From: Hellea sp.
Lineage (GTDB): Bacteria > Pseudomonadota > Alphaproteobacteria > Caulobacterales > Maricaulaceae
NCBI GenBank assembly: GCA_023300105.1
Contig: JALZWM010000108.1
Location: forward strand, 1 to 33,683
DNA length: 33,683 bases
Direction of reading: 5' to 3'
Shown: positions 25,045-33,312 of the stretch, one piece after another
Layout: each line of letters opens with the position of its first letter
Numbering within the stretch: position 1 is the stretch's first letter
Translations under genes and position numbers: made by a program
Notes under the pieces: generated by a model
The model's input: only the letters and a program-made list of their open reading frames with translations
The model's database searches: none
What the model was told of the DNA's origin: nothing

Positions 25045-26619
25045 GTGACAGTTTTTTTAAATCGAGCAGGAAATAACACTTTTACGGGAACAGCAGGTGG
25101 CTATGATCAAGTTGATTATGACGCTCCGTTATCAGAGTTCTCTATCTATAGTAATGCGAATGGCAGTGTAACGATTAGTCATCCGACACTGGGCACAGAT
25201 ACATTGGTCAATATTAATGGTTTATGGTCTGATGCAGATCAGTCTTGGTACTCAATCGAAGATGCTATTTCCCTAACAGCGAATGCACCACAAAGTAGCA
25301 CACCACAAAATAATTCACCGCAACCAAATGACATTGGCGTGTTTTTAAATAGCGCGGGTAATGAAACATTTAATGGGGTGTCTAACGACTATAACCAAGT
25401 CGATTATGATGGAAAGCTATCTGATTATTCTATTTCTCGCAATAATGATGGAACAATTTCAGTTTCTCACGCGACACTCGGAACGGACACACTTTCCAAT
25501 ATTGACGGGTTGTGGCTCGATGGAGATCAGCAATGGTACTCTACAGAAGATGCGATTTCGCTAACAGGCGGACAATTAATACCCGGACCCGGACCTACAC
25601 CGACACCAACACCAGATGCAGGTTTCGAAGTTGATGACTTTGGCGTTTTACGCGGATCTGACGGAAATGATGTTCTGAACGATACAGGTGCCATTAATTC
25701 ACTTTATGGTGGCCGTGGTAATGATACATTGAACGGTACAGCTAATGAATATTCGCAAGCCGAATATGACGGTGCTGCGTCTGAATATAGTTTTACACAA
25801 AATGCTAATGGCACTGTAACAGTTACGCATCCTACTTATGGAACTGATACTCTTTCTAACATCGACGGTTTTTGGTTCCAAGGTGAGCAAGAATGGTATG
25901 CATTGGAAGACTTAGTAAATGCTAACGCACCAGCGCCAACACCTGCGCCGACTCCACAACAACCAAATGATACAGGAACACCGATTGACGGCGTTATTAC
26001 GGGGTCTAATAATGTAAATGATTTCCTCAATGGCACAGCGGGCAATGATACATTTTTCGCAGGCCGCGGTACTGACGTCATTAATGGCGGCGCTGGTAAC
26101 GATACGCTTAACGTTGACGGCGACATCTTTGAGTGGACATTCTCTGCCAATGCAGATGGGTCTATCACGATGACTCACCCGACATGGGGCGAGAATACGC
26201 TTATCGGTATCGAGCAAATCTTGTCACAACGTTCAGGAGAGACTTTCTCAATTGATGATGCGATTGCTGCAACCAATGGCCTGCCGCGTTTCCGTCTTGA
26301 TAATGATAATGTTATCAACGGAACAAATGGTAATGATGACATCCAAGGCGGTGCTGATGTTCAAGGCTTCTACGGCGGAACAGGCAATGATGTCTACTTC
26401 GGGACTGATGGCTTTGAACAGGTCAATTACGACGGTGCACGCGCTGAGTATAACATCACGCAGAACGGTAACGGATCTATCACAGTTGATCACCCGATTT
26501 GGGGAAGAGATACCCTCAATGACATTGATGCCTTGATCTTCACAGGCGTTGAGCCTGGTGTTGGCGGCGCGCAAACAGCGGCGTTCGAATTCATCGCAAC
26601 GGATGATCTATTCGCTTAA
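25045..26619 (+). CDS. RTX-like repeat protein, probable cargo of the type I secretion system
   Basis: A 524-residue acidic protein without N-terminal signal peptide, encoded directly after the exporter genes. It is built almost wholly of five modules (starting near residues 3, 99, 201, 317 and 423) separated by Pro/Thr/Gln-rich linkers. Each module has a GNxTFxG or GGxGNDxLxG calcium-binding-like start, then a YxQVDYDG strand pair, then DGTxxVxHPTxGTDTLxNIDG. Real RTX nonapeptide motifs (GGRGNDTLN, GGAGNDTLN, GGTGNDVYF) appear in modules 3-5. No enzymatic domain is visible, so an adhesin, matrix or surface-layer role is the best guess. The C-terminus FIATDDLFA fits an uncleaved type I signal. 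The start is GTG 25045 with AAGGAG eight bases upstream. A sigma-54 promoter precedes it and a terminator follows. Confidence 0.82.
   Translation: MTVFLNRAGNNTFTGTAGGYDQVDYDAPLSEFSIYSNANGSVTISHPTLGTDTLVNINGLWSDADQSWYSIEDAISLTANAPQSSTPQNNSPQPNDIGVFLNSAGNETFNGVSNDYNQVDYDGKLSDYSISRNNDGTISVSHATLGTDTLSNIDGLWLDGDQQWYSTEDAISLTGGQLIPGPGPTPTPTPDAGFEVDDFGVLRGSDGNDVLNDTGAINSLYGGRGNDTLNGTANEYSQAEYDGAASEYSFTQNANGTVTVTHPTYGTDTLSNIDGFWFQGEQEWYALEDLVNANAPAPTPAPTPQQPNDTGTPIDGVITGSNNVNDFLNGTAGNDTFFAGRGTDVINGGAGNDTLNVDGDIFEWTFSANADGSITMTHPTWGENTLIGIEQILSQRSGETFSIDDAIAATNGLPRFRLDNDNVINGTNGNDDIQGGADVQGFYGGTGNDVYFGTDGFEQVNYDGARAEYNITQNGNGSITVDHPIWGRDTLNDIDALIFTGVEPGVGGAQTAAFEFIATDDLFA
25051..26580 (+). repeat. Five tandem protein modules of about 95-115 codons
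   Basis: Module starts lie at nucleotides 25051, 25339, 25645, 25993 and 26311. Modules 1 and 2 are most alike (both begin VFLN and end in WYSxEDAISL). Modules 3 to 5 carry extra RTX nonapeptides. Module 4 has lost the VDYDG strand pair (DGDIFEWTF), and module 5 lacks the WYxxED end and runs into the C-terminal signal. Confidence 0.75.
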
Positions 26620-26642
26620 ACCCTGCATTATAACAACGTAAT

Positions 26643-26677
26643 AGCCGCCTTGAGGTCCCTCAAGGCGGCTTTTTATT
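26643..26677 (+). terminator. Rho-independent terminator after the RTX-like gene
   Basis: A perfect 13-bp stem AGCCGCCTTGAGG/CCTCAAGGCGGCT with a minimal TC loop and TTTTTATT immediately after. It is the strongest terminator in the window and isolates the cargo gene. Confidence 0.93.
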
Positions 26678-26765
26678 GCTTAATAAGGGGACTTTAAGTT
26701 TTGGGCTAAGCTAAAGGTGAGAAATAAGATTTAGTTTACTAACATCTCGTTTACCATAAAGCGTT

Positions 26766-27926
26766 ATGACTAGTTCTATGATGGAAAAAGCTGAATTTAT
26801 ACATTTAGAGGTCGAAGATATTCGGCTGGCAGTGCGTCATCCAGATGAAACCGTTCGGGCTTTGGCAACACAACGCATTTGTAGAGAAATGCGCGATAAC
26901 GCGCTCTCAAAGCATGAACGTATTTTTTCTAACAAGCTTTTGGAATATATTGCGCAAGATAGTGCAGAGCTCGTTCGGCGCGCCTTGGCTGTGACTTTGA
27001 AAAACTCACCAAAATTACCACGGGATATTGCAATTAAACTTGCTAGGGATATCGAAACAATTGCTGTGCCTGTTTTAACGCATTCTCCTGTATTTACTGA
27101 TCAAGATCTCGTTGATATTTTGAAATCCAAGGCCGCGGCCAAGGCCATAGCTGTTGCAAAACGCATCAGCGTAAGTGACCATGTTGCGAAGGCGATTATT
27201 CGGTTTGGAGATAGTTCTGCCGTTGCAGAAGTTGCCGCAAATGATGGGGCCTTGATCTCAGAAGATACGGCTTCCGAAATGTTAGACATATATAAAAATG
27301 ATGATCTTATTGCCCAGGCAATGATTGAAAAAGGTATGATCGCTCGGCGCGATCTTCCGTCACGTATTGTTGAAAAAATGATTACCTTAGTTAGCGAAGA
27401 CGTTGCCGTTCAACTTGTTAAACAGCATTCTGTTCCTATTTCTCTTGCTATTGACTTGGCGAGTCGCACGCGAGAACGTGCGCTGTTGGACTTTATAGAT
27501 CAGTCTTGGGTCGCCAAAGATTTATCTGGCTTAGTGAAAGCGATTGATGCTCAAGGGCGTTTAACGACGTCACTGATTATCAGAGCTGCTGGTAGTGGAC
27601 AGATACGATTCTTAGAACAAGCCCTCGCGCAGCTATCGGGTGTTGGTATTCGTAAAGCAGTTCTTATGGTCCATGACGGTGGTCCATTTGGACTAAAGGC
27701 ATTGTGCGATCGCGTAGGGTTAGATGAGAATTCAACTCAAATTATTCGAGCCGCGTGTGCTATATTTAGAGATTTGGAATTAACAGGTCTAACATATCAC
27801 CGCCGCTCTTTCCAAGAGCTTATGATTGAGCGTGTGCTTACATTGCCATTCGAGCTTCCGGAAGCGGAACAACTTTGGTTTTTGGAAGTACTCGACGGTT
27901 TTTCGGATGTCGAACTTGCATCTTAA
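26766..27926 (+). CDS. DUF2336 domain protein
   Basis: A 386-residue soluble protein of the alphaproteobacterial DUF2336 family, whose members look like HEAT-type helical repeats. Visible features are repeated helix pairs such as VRHPDETVRALATQRICREM, SAELVRRALAVTLKNSPKLP and RISVSDHVAKAIIRFGDSSAVAEVAAND, and the family C-terminus with LTYHRRSFQELMIERVL. There is no signal peptide or membrane segment. The function is not established; such repeats usually serve protein-protein contacts. It stands alone between a terminator on the left and the convergent NAD kinase gene on the right. A TTTACCAT element (26750-26757), one base from a CtrA half-site, lies ten bases before the start. Confidence 0.82.
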   Translation: MTSSMMEKAEFIHLEVEDIRLAVRHPDETVRALATQRICREMRDNALSKHERIFSNKLLEYIAQDSAELVRRALAVTLKNSPKLPRDIAIKLARDIETIAVPVLTHSPVFTDQDLVDILKSKAAAKAIAVAKRISVSDHVAKAIIRFGDSSAVAEVAANDGALISEDTASEMLDIYKNDDLIAQAMIEKGMIARRDLPSRIVEKMITLVSEDVAVQLVKQHSVPISLAIDLASRTRERALLDFIDQSWVAKDLSGLVKAIDAQGRLTTSLIIRAAGSGQIRFLEQALAQLSGVGIRKAVLMVHDGGPFGLKALCDRVGLDENSTQIIRAACAIFRDLELTGLTYHRRSFQELMIERVLTLPFELPEAEQLWFLEVLDGFSDVELAS

Positions 27927-27965
27927 AGTAAATTTGATTTTCGAGGGTCCCTAAATCTGAATAGG

Positions 27966-28766
27966 CTAGGAAGCAAATTGCTCGCGGAGTATTTTTTCTC
28001 CTAGGCCATGATTTGGATCAAATAGAAGCGTCAAAGATGTTTGGCTGTCTTGTTCAATACTTACTTTTTCAATATTTCGAATTTCTTGATTATCGGCGGA
28101 TGCCGCAACCGGGCGTTTGTCACTGTTCAAGACCTCGAATTCTACTTTTGCATCAGCGTTGAGTAACGCGCCTCTCCAACGTCTGGGACGAAAAGCACTA
28201 ATGGGGGTTAGCGCGAGTATATGTGCGCCTAAGGGGATAACAGGGCCATGAGCTGACAAATTATAAGCGGTAGACCCAGCAGGCGTCGCAATTAGGACGC
28301 CGTCAGCAATTAAGTGCTCTAACCGTGTTTTTCCGTCGACAGATATTTTTATATGCGCCGCTTGCTGAGTTTGTCGGTAAAGCGAGACTTCATTAAAGGC
28401 GAGCTCTTCATATGTAGTGCCTTTGCCGGTTGCCGTCATTTTCAAGGGACGGACTGTCGTTTCTTCGGCTTTTGACACGCGTTCAAGAAGGCCAATTTCG
28501 CTATATTCATTCATTAAAAAACCAATCGTGCCTTTATTCATGCCGTAAATAGGCAACCCTTTGCGAATGAGATGTATATGGGTGCGTAATGTTTGAAGCA
28601 TGAAGCCGTCTCCGCCTAAGGCAACGATGGCATCAGCTTCGGAAGGGGTATGATGACCATATTGCGCTGTGAGCGTTTTAAGCGCGTCTTGCGCAGAAGG
28701 CTTTTGACTGGCCGCAAAGGCAAGCTTTTTCATTGTTTTAGAAGGCTTAGCCAAGGGTTTCTCCAT
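27966..28766 (-). CDS. nadK: NAD kinase
   Basis: Phosphorylates NAD to NADP using ATP or polyphosphate in the cytoplasm. The 266-residue chain shows the family's GGDG motif (51-54, catalytic D53 in VALGGDGFML), the NKGTIGFLMNE segment, NEVSLYR and the glycine-rich GVLIATPAGSTAYNLSAHGPVI loop, followed by LTPISAFRPRRWRG. The length fits the short proteobacterial form. The start at 28766 yields a lysine-rich N-terminus; a second in-frame ATG 33 bases downstream (MKKLAFAAS) is where some homologues begin, and neither has a strong ribosome-binding site. It converges with the DUF2336 gene and diverges from the small beta-barrel gene. Confidence 0.94.
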   Translation of the reverse strand: MEKPLAKPSKTMKKLAFAASQKPSAQDALKTLTAQYGHHTPSEADAIVALGGDGFMLQTLRTHIHLIRKGLPIYGMNKGTIGFLMNEYSEIGLLERVSKAEETTVRPLKMTATGKGTTYEELAFNEVSLYRQTQQAAHIKISVDGKTRLEHLIADGVLIATPAGSTAYNLSAHGPVIPLGAHILALTPISAFRPRRWRGALLNADAKVEFEVLNSDKRPVAASADNQEIRNIEKVSIEQDSQTSLTLLFDPNHGLGEKILREQFAS

Positions 28767-28880
28767 GTTACTCTTAAATTATAGCATTTGACTTGCCTTA
28801 TAGGCAAAGATTAAAACTAATCGGGGGAATTTGAAATTCACTATCTTTATATATACAAATATCTTTTCCAGTTTGGGCTG

Positions 28881-29657
28881 ATGACGTTGTTATGGATAGG
28901 GTCCGTTTCAATGGCGCATGCTGGGGCTTGGAATTTTGCGCCTGGGGATGGACAAATTATTTCAACATTTGACTATAGTGTCGCTAATTCTACATTTAGC
29001 GACATTGAAGTTGATGAAGGTATGTTGTCATTTTCTAAAAACGAGGGGCGGGTATTTATCGAGCATGGACTTACGAAGGATTGGGCCTTCGTTGGAAATG
29101 GGGCCCACCAAACAATTCAATTATCTGGAAGTCAAAGCGATATAAATTTTTCAGACTTTGCCGATATTGAACTAGGCTTACGATACCAGATAGCTCGGAC
29201 ACAAGGATTGGCCGTTGCCTTACAGGGCAGTTATATTATAGGCGGCGGTCCTCCGAACTCCATTTTGGATGTGAACGGGCCTGATGATAGTATTGAACTT
29301 CGCGGACTTATTGGAAAAAATAAAATTTTTGAAAAGTTTACCCTTTTTTATGAGGCCCAACTTGCCGCTCGTTCAGATAATTTTGATGATATTGATGAAT
29401 GGCATACTGATTTCAGTTTGGGGGTCAAGACGGCTAAAAAATATACATTTATAGGACAGCTTTTTAATGCCAATCGTACCTCTTTTGCACGAGATGGGTT
29501 TTCTGTACCTCCCCAAAGGATAACAAAGCTAAAAGCATCGTTTGTCTATGAGTACAAGCCTAATAGGCTGGTGCAAATAGGCGTTCAAGAAACGTTTTCA
29601 GGGCGAAATGTTGTTAGAGAACGTGGTATCTCTCTTGGTACTTGGGTGCGTTATTAG
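28881..29657 (+). CDS. Secreted small outer-membrane beta-barrel protein, unknown function
   Basis: A 258-residue protein with a short signal peptide (cleavage likely after MAHA) and an alternating hydrophobic pattern of about ten or more strands ending in the aromatic terminus WVRY, typical of outer-membrane barrels. Segments such as FADIELGLRYQIA, LAVALQGSYIIGGG and VQIGVQETFSGRNV are amphipathic strands with turns rich in Asp and Asn. I do not recognise a specific family. It diverges from nadK across 114 bases, and its stop is nine bases from the stop of the convergent cytochrome gene. There is no terminator between them. The ATG lacks a strong Shine-Dalgarno sequence, and an in-frame stop shortly upstream fixes the region of the start. 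Confidence 0.7.
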   Translation: MTLLWIGSVSMAHAGAWNFAPGDGQIISTFDYSVANSTFSDIEVDEGMLSFSKNEGRVFIEHGLTKDWAFVGNGAHQTIQLSGSQSDINFSDFADIELGLRYQIARTQGLAVALQGSYIIGGGPPNSILDVNGPDDSIELRGLIGKNKIFEKFTLFYEAQLAARSDNFDDIDEWHTDFSLGVKTAKKYTFIGQLFNANRTSFARDGFSVPPQRITKLKASFVYEYKPNRLVQIGVQETFSGRNVVRERGISLGTWVRY

Positions 29658-29666
29658 AGCTTGAAA

Positions 29667-30125
29667 TTATGGAGCTGTCTTGGCCCTTAAATAGACTTGT
29701 ACCGCGTCGCGATCTTCTTGTTTTTTCAGACCTATGAAACTCATGCGGTTGCCCTTCATGAATTCTGACGGTTTTTGTATATAAGCATCGAGCGTTTCTG
29801 CATCCCATATAACGGTCGATGCCGCCATAACCTTAGAATAAGCGAAGCCTTCTTTCGAACCCGCTTTAGAACCGTAAATAGCCCATAAATTAGGGCCAAC
29901 TTTATGTTTCCCGCCTTGGTTTAAAGTATGACAGGCCTTGCAGCGTTTATACAGTTTTGCGCCTCTATCTATGGGAGGCATTTCTGCGGACACCTGCGCA
30001 ATGGGCGCGGGTGTCGTCGCACGCGGCGCATGCTTAGCTGTTGTATTTGGCGCGTCACCTCCGCAAGACACCAGAGCCATAGACGCAAGAGGGAATACAA
30101 ATAAAACTAGATGTGTGAATTTCAT
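29667..30125 (-). CDS. Class I cytochrome c lipoprotein
   Basis: A 152-residue c-type cytochrome with a lipoprotein signal (ALVSC, Cys21), a Thr/Pro/Ala-rich linker to about 50 and one haem site CKACH (C62, C65, H66). The likely sixth ligand is M128 in GNRMSFIG. GGKHKVGPNLWAIYGSKAG matches mitochondrial-like cytochrome c552/c2 of alphaproteobacteria. It is thus a membrane-tethered electron carrier at the periplasmic face, probably shuttling between the bc1 complex and an oxidase. AGAGGA lies six bases before the ATG. It starts 23 bases after the cold-shock gene stop on the same strand, so the two may share a transcript. The gene that it serves is not in the window. Confidence 0.9.
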   Translation of the reverse strand: MKFTHLVLFVFPLASMALVSCGGDAPNTTAKHAPRATTPAPIAQVSAEMPPIDRGAKLYKRCKACHTLNQGGKHKVGPNLWAIYGSKAGSKEGFAYSKVMAASTVIWDAETLDAYIQKPSEFMKGNRMSFIGLKKQEDRDAVQVYLRAKTAP

Positions 30126-30148
30126 GATAATCCTCTTGAGTGATGTGC

Positions 30149-30367
30149 TTAGACGCTGACAATCGGTGCTAAATTGACTGCTTTTGGTCCTTTACCACGC
30201 GGGTCGGCTTCAGTGTCAAAACTGATTTTCATGTCATCGCTCAGGGCGGGGCAACCAGAGGCTTCGACAGCCGAGATATGGACGAATACATCGGCGCTTC
30301 CATCATCGGGTGAGATAAATCCAAATCCTTTGGATTGATTAAAAAATTTTACAACTCCAGTGGCCAT
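30149..30367 (-). CDS. cspA: Cold-shock domain protein (CspA family)
   Basis: A 72-residue single cold-shock domain that binds single-stranded nucleic acid and acts as an RNA chaperone. RNP1 is KGFGFI (13-18) and RNP2 is VFVHI (27-31); the opening MATGVVKFFNQSKGFGFISPDDG is the family hallmark. The C-terminal part (CPALSDDMKISFDTEADPRGKGPKAVNL) is typical of alphaproteobacterial Csps. AAGG precedes the ATG at good spacing. The 112-124 bases upstream, shared with the divergent acyl-CoA dehydrogenase, must hold its promoter and leader; I see no clear cold-box. A cytochrome c gene follows closely. Confidence 0.95.
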   Translation of the reverse strand: MATGVVKFFNQSKGFGFISPDDGSADVFVHISAVEASGCPALSDDMKISFDTEADPRGKGPKAVNLAPIVSV

Positions 30368-30491
30368 AATAAATACCTTTTCGAAACTTTACTCAGAGTG
30401 ACAGATGGTGGCGTAATAGTATAGCGGCAATTTATACCCTTATTTTTACAGTCTAGATATGCAATTAGATGCATAATATTTGAGGACATAC

Positions 30492-32255
30492 ATGACTTTT
30501 ACAGCACCAAAAAACACGATTGAATTTTTGCTCAATCATTCCGTAGATATTGATGAGGTTTTGGCCGCGCCAGCTTTTGCCGATACCAACCGAGATCTTA
30601 TTAGCGATATTCTTTCCGGGGCAGCTGATTTTGCTGAAAATGTTTGGGCACCGACCAATTGGTCTGGAGATCAGAACCCAGCAACGTTGGATGGAGATGA
30701 TGTAAAATCTTCACCCGGGTTTAAAGGAGCTTATGATGCTTTTGTTGACGCGGCATGGCTAAGTCTTGCGACTGCGCCCGAAATTGGCGGCATGGGGCTT
30801 CCACAAGTTGTTAAAGCTGGAACAGATGAAATGTTTTATGCTGCGAATATGGCATTAGGCCTATGTCCAATGCTGACCTCAAGTGCGGCAAAAGCTATCC
30901 ACGCTCATGCTAACGATGATGTTAAAGCTAAGTATCTACCAAAAATGGTGAACGGTGAGTGGACCGGCGCTATGTGCCTCACAGAGCCACAAGCGGGTTC
31001 TGACCTTGGGCCTGTTCGTACGAAAGCTATCGATAATGGCGATGGTACCTATGCTATATCTGGACAAAAAATATATATTACATGGGGCGATCATGACATC
31101 GCCGATAATATTATTCATCTCGTTCTTGCGCGTTTACCTGATGCGCCTGAAGGTTCAAAGGGGATATCTCTTTTCTTATGTCCAAAGGTCTTCGTAGATG
31201 ATGCAGGTAACCTTGGTGAGCGCAATAGTTTCAAACCCATCGGGCTTGAGCATAAATTAGGGATTCACGGGTCACCGACCTGTGTGATGGAATTTAATAA
31301 GGCAACGGGTTGGCTTGTCGGGGAACCTAACCGGGGACTGTCCTGCATGTTTACGATGATGAATGAAGCACGTTTATTCGTGGGCGTTCAAGGCGTGGCG
31401 ATTGGGGAGCGAGCTTACCAAGCGGCGCTCATCTATGCCAATGAGCGCGTTCAAGGCCGCGCAATTAATGCCGAGGCAGACGCGCCCATTATTGCGCATC
31501 CTGATGTGCGCCGTAATTTAATAGATATGAAAGCACGTCTTGCTGGCGCTCGCGCTATTTGCATGGCGACAGCGGCAGCGGGTGACTTGGCGGTTCATGC
31601 CGAGGATGAGGATGTGCGGAAAGCTTCTCACACACGCGAGACATTACTAACCCCAATCGCGAAATCTTACGGTTCAGATACTGGCGTTGATGTGAGCTCT
31701 ATCGGCGTACAAATTCATGGCGGCATGGGCTTTGTTGAAGAGACAGGCGCCGCGCAACATTATCGCGATAGCCGTATTGCGCCTATTTATGAAGGTACTA
31801 ACGGTATTCAGGCTATGGACCTTGTTGGCCGCAAACTTCGCCGCGATGGCGGGGAAGGTATGAAGGCTCTGATTGATGACCTTGAGGCTATTTTGATCTT
31901 GGCCAATAAAACTAATGAGACTTTGGATATGAACGCCTGTATTCACGCCCTTAAAAATGGTATCGAAACGGTGAAGACAGCCACGGATATAATGTTGAAT
32001 GCCGATGACGCGAATGCTTTGGCTGGTGCAACGCCTTACCTCAATCTGGTTGCTGATGTGATTTCAGGCGCTTTCTTGATTAAGGCGGTGGCAAACGGCG
32101 CGCTGGCTGGTGATGCTTTGACTGAAAATATGGCAAGTCTAGCGCGCTATCACGCGCTCTCTGTCATGCCGCGGGCTGACGCACATTTAAATTTTCTACG
32201 CGGCGGGGCAAAAGCGGTCTTTGATTTTCCGATGGATCAACTAGCTGATTTATAA
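30492..32255 (+). CDS. Acyl-CoA dehydrogenase (long form, DmdC/FadE-like)
   Basis: A FAD-dependent acyl-CoA dehydrogenase of 587 residues, introducing the alpha-beta double bond in an acyl-CoA thioester. I take ATG 30492 because AGGA (30483-30486) sits just before it, rather than the TTG at 30480. Typical blocks are MCLTEPQAGSDLGPVRTKA, YAISGQKIYITWGDHD, GIHGSPTCVMEF and GVQIHGGMGFVEE. The catalytic base is E434 in IYEGTNGIQAMDL. The extra C-terminal domain of about 120 residues (LARYHALSVMPRADAHLNFLRGGAK) marks the long subfamily that includes 3-methylmercaptopropionyl-CoA dehydrogenase (DmdC) as well as general fatty-acid enzymes; sequence alone does not settle which. It stands alone, divergent from cspA. 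Confidence 0.9.
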   Translation: MTFTAPKNTIEFLLNHSVDIDEVLAAPAFADTNRDLISDILSGAADFAENVWAPTNWSGDQNPATLDGDDVKSSPGFKGAYDAFVDAAWLSLATAPEIGGMGLPQVVKAGTDEMFYAANMALGLCPMLTSSAAKAIHAHANDDVKAKYLPKMVNGEWTGAMCLTEPQAGSDLGPVRTKAIDNGDGTYAISGQKIYITWGDHDIADNIIHLVLARLPDAPEGSKGISLFLCPKVFVDDAGNLGERNSFKPIGLEHKLGIHGSPTCVMEFNKATGWLVGEPNRGLSCMFTMMNEARLFVGVQGVAIGERAYQAALIYANERVQGRAINAEADAPIIAHPDVRRNLIDMKARLAGARAICMATAAAGDLAVHAEDEDVRKASHTRETLLTPIAKSYGSDTGVDVSSIGVQIHGGMGFVEETGAAQHYRDSRIAPIYEGTNGIQAMDLVGRKLRRDGGEGMKALIDDLEAILILANKTNETLDMNACIHALKNGIETVKTATDIMLNADDANALAGATPYLNLVADVISGAFLIKAVANGALAGDALTENMASLARYHALSVMPRADAHLNFLRGGAKAVFDFPMDQLADL

Positions 32256-32349
32256 ACAAAACGAAGATTGCTTGACAGCTTGCCCTGAGCCTTCAAGACT
32301 CTTATATCTTCTCTGAGCTCTTATACCGAGAGCGAGCTTGGATTAAATT

Positions 32350-33171
32350 ATGTCAGCACAAAGCCACGTATCAAGAATGACGGCGCCAGCAATTACGGCG
32401 CGTAAGGGGGGTGATCCTATTGTTTGTCTGACGGCTTATGATGCGCCGACTGCTGCTATTTTGGATGAGCATTGTGACTTGATTTTAGTCGGCGATAGCG
32501 TCGGCATGGTTGTTCATGGACTGACAACGACTGTCGGTGTTACGTTGGACATGATGATATTGCACGGCAAAGCGGTTATGCGCGGCTCGCAAAAGGCCCT
32601 TGTTGTTGTTGACCTGCCGTTTGGTTCCTATGAAGATAGTCCATTAACTGCCTTTAAAAATGCCTCGCGTGTTATGATGGAAACAGGATGTCAGGCGGTT
32701 AAAATTGAGAGTGGTTCATACGCTGCTGAAACAATTAGCTATCTTGTTGAACGCGGTATTCCCGTCATGAGCCATGTAGGACTAAGGCCTCAAAGTATGA
32801 ATGTTTTAGGGGGCTTTCGCGCACGCGGACGTGAACTTGCGGTTGAAGATGAAATTATTGCAAATGCGATTGCTGCCGATAAAGCAGGCTCATTCGCGGT
32901 TGTTGTTGAGGGTGTTTCTCAAGACATCGCCGACAAAGTGACGAAAGCCGTTTCTATTCCAACGATTGGCATTGGGGCGTCTGCGGGATGTGATGGTCAA
33001 ATTTTAGTGACGCCAGATATGTTGGGGTTATTCGATCGTGTGCCTAAATTTGTTAAAAAATTTGGAAAAATGAGAACTATGGTCAAGGGCGCTGTTGAAG
33101 ATTACGCTAAAGAAGTGAAGGCTCGAAGTTTTCCAGGTGATGCAAATACCTATAAATTCACTAAAAAATAA
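32350..33171 (+). CDS. panB: 3-methyl-2-oxobutanoate hydroxymethyltransferase
   Basis: Transfers a hydroxymethyl group from methylene-tetrahydrofolate to 2-oxoisovalerate, giving ketopantoate, the first step towards pantothenate and coenzyme A. The 273-residue chain has all family blocks: CLTAYDAPTA, the metal-binding D49 in LVGDSVGMVVHG, D88 in VVVDLPFGSY, AVKIESG, IPVMSHVGLRPQ and IGIGASAGCDGQILVTPDMLG. TTGGA lies about seven bases before the ATG. panC is not adjacent; instead a TPR membrane protein follows, the order panB, YfgM-like, BamB, Der known from alphaproteobacteria. A perfect TTGACA (32272-32277) lies upstream but no well-spaced -10 accompanies it. Confidence 0.96.
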   Translation: MSAQSHVSRMTAPAITARKGGDPIVCLTAYDAPTAAILDEHCDLILVGDSVGMVVHGLTTTVGVTLDMMILHGKAVMRGSQKALVVVDLPFGSYEDSPLTAFKNASRVMMETGCQAVKIESGSYAAETISYLVERGIPVMSHVGLRPQSMNVLGGFRARGRELAVEDEIIANAIAADKAGSFAVVVEGVSQDIADKVTKAVSIPTIGIGASAGCDGQILVTPDMLGLFDRVPKFVKKFGKMRTMVKGAVEDYAKEVKARSFPGDANTYKFTKK

Positions 33172-33312
33172 GTCTTAATCCCCTTTAGCCTTTATAAAAT
33201 GACTTGAAATCTTACCGTCTCTTCATGCCGTTAACGGTTGCGAATAGTTGGGCATAGAGATAGGTTCCGCAAAATTAAGGCCGTTGTGCCAAACTGATTC
33301 AAAGGTGCCCCT

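Noticed and set aside
25836-26574. Antisense ORFs of 101-110 residues over the RTX-like gene
   Set aside because: Their existence follows from the repetitive codon pattern of the modules on the plus strand.
25051-26580. Regular repeats as a possible CRISPR array
   Set aside because: The repeats are at protein level, about 300 bases apart, diverged and in one reading frame.
32272-32307. Perfect TTGACA upstream of panB as a housekeeping promoter
   Set aside because: No -10-like hexamer at 16-18 bases; the nearest TATATC is about 25 bases away.
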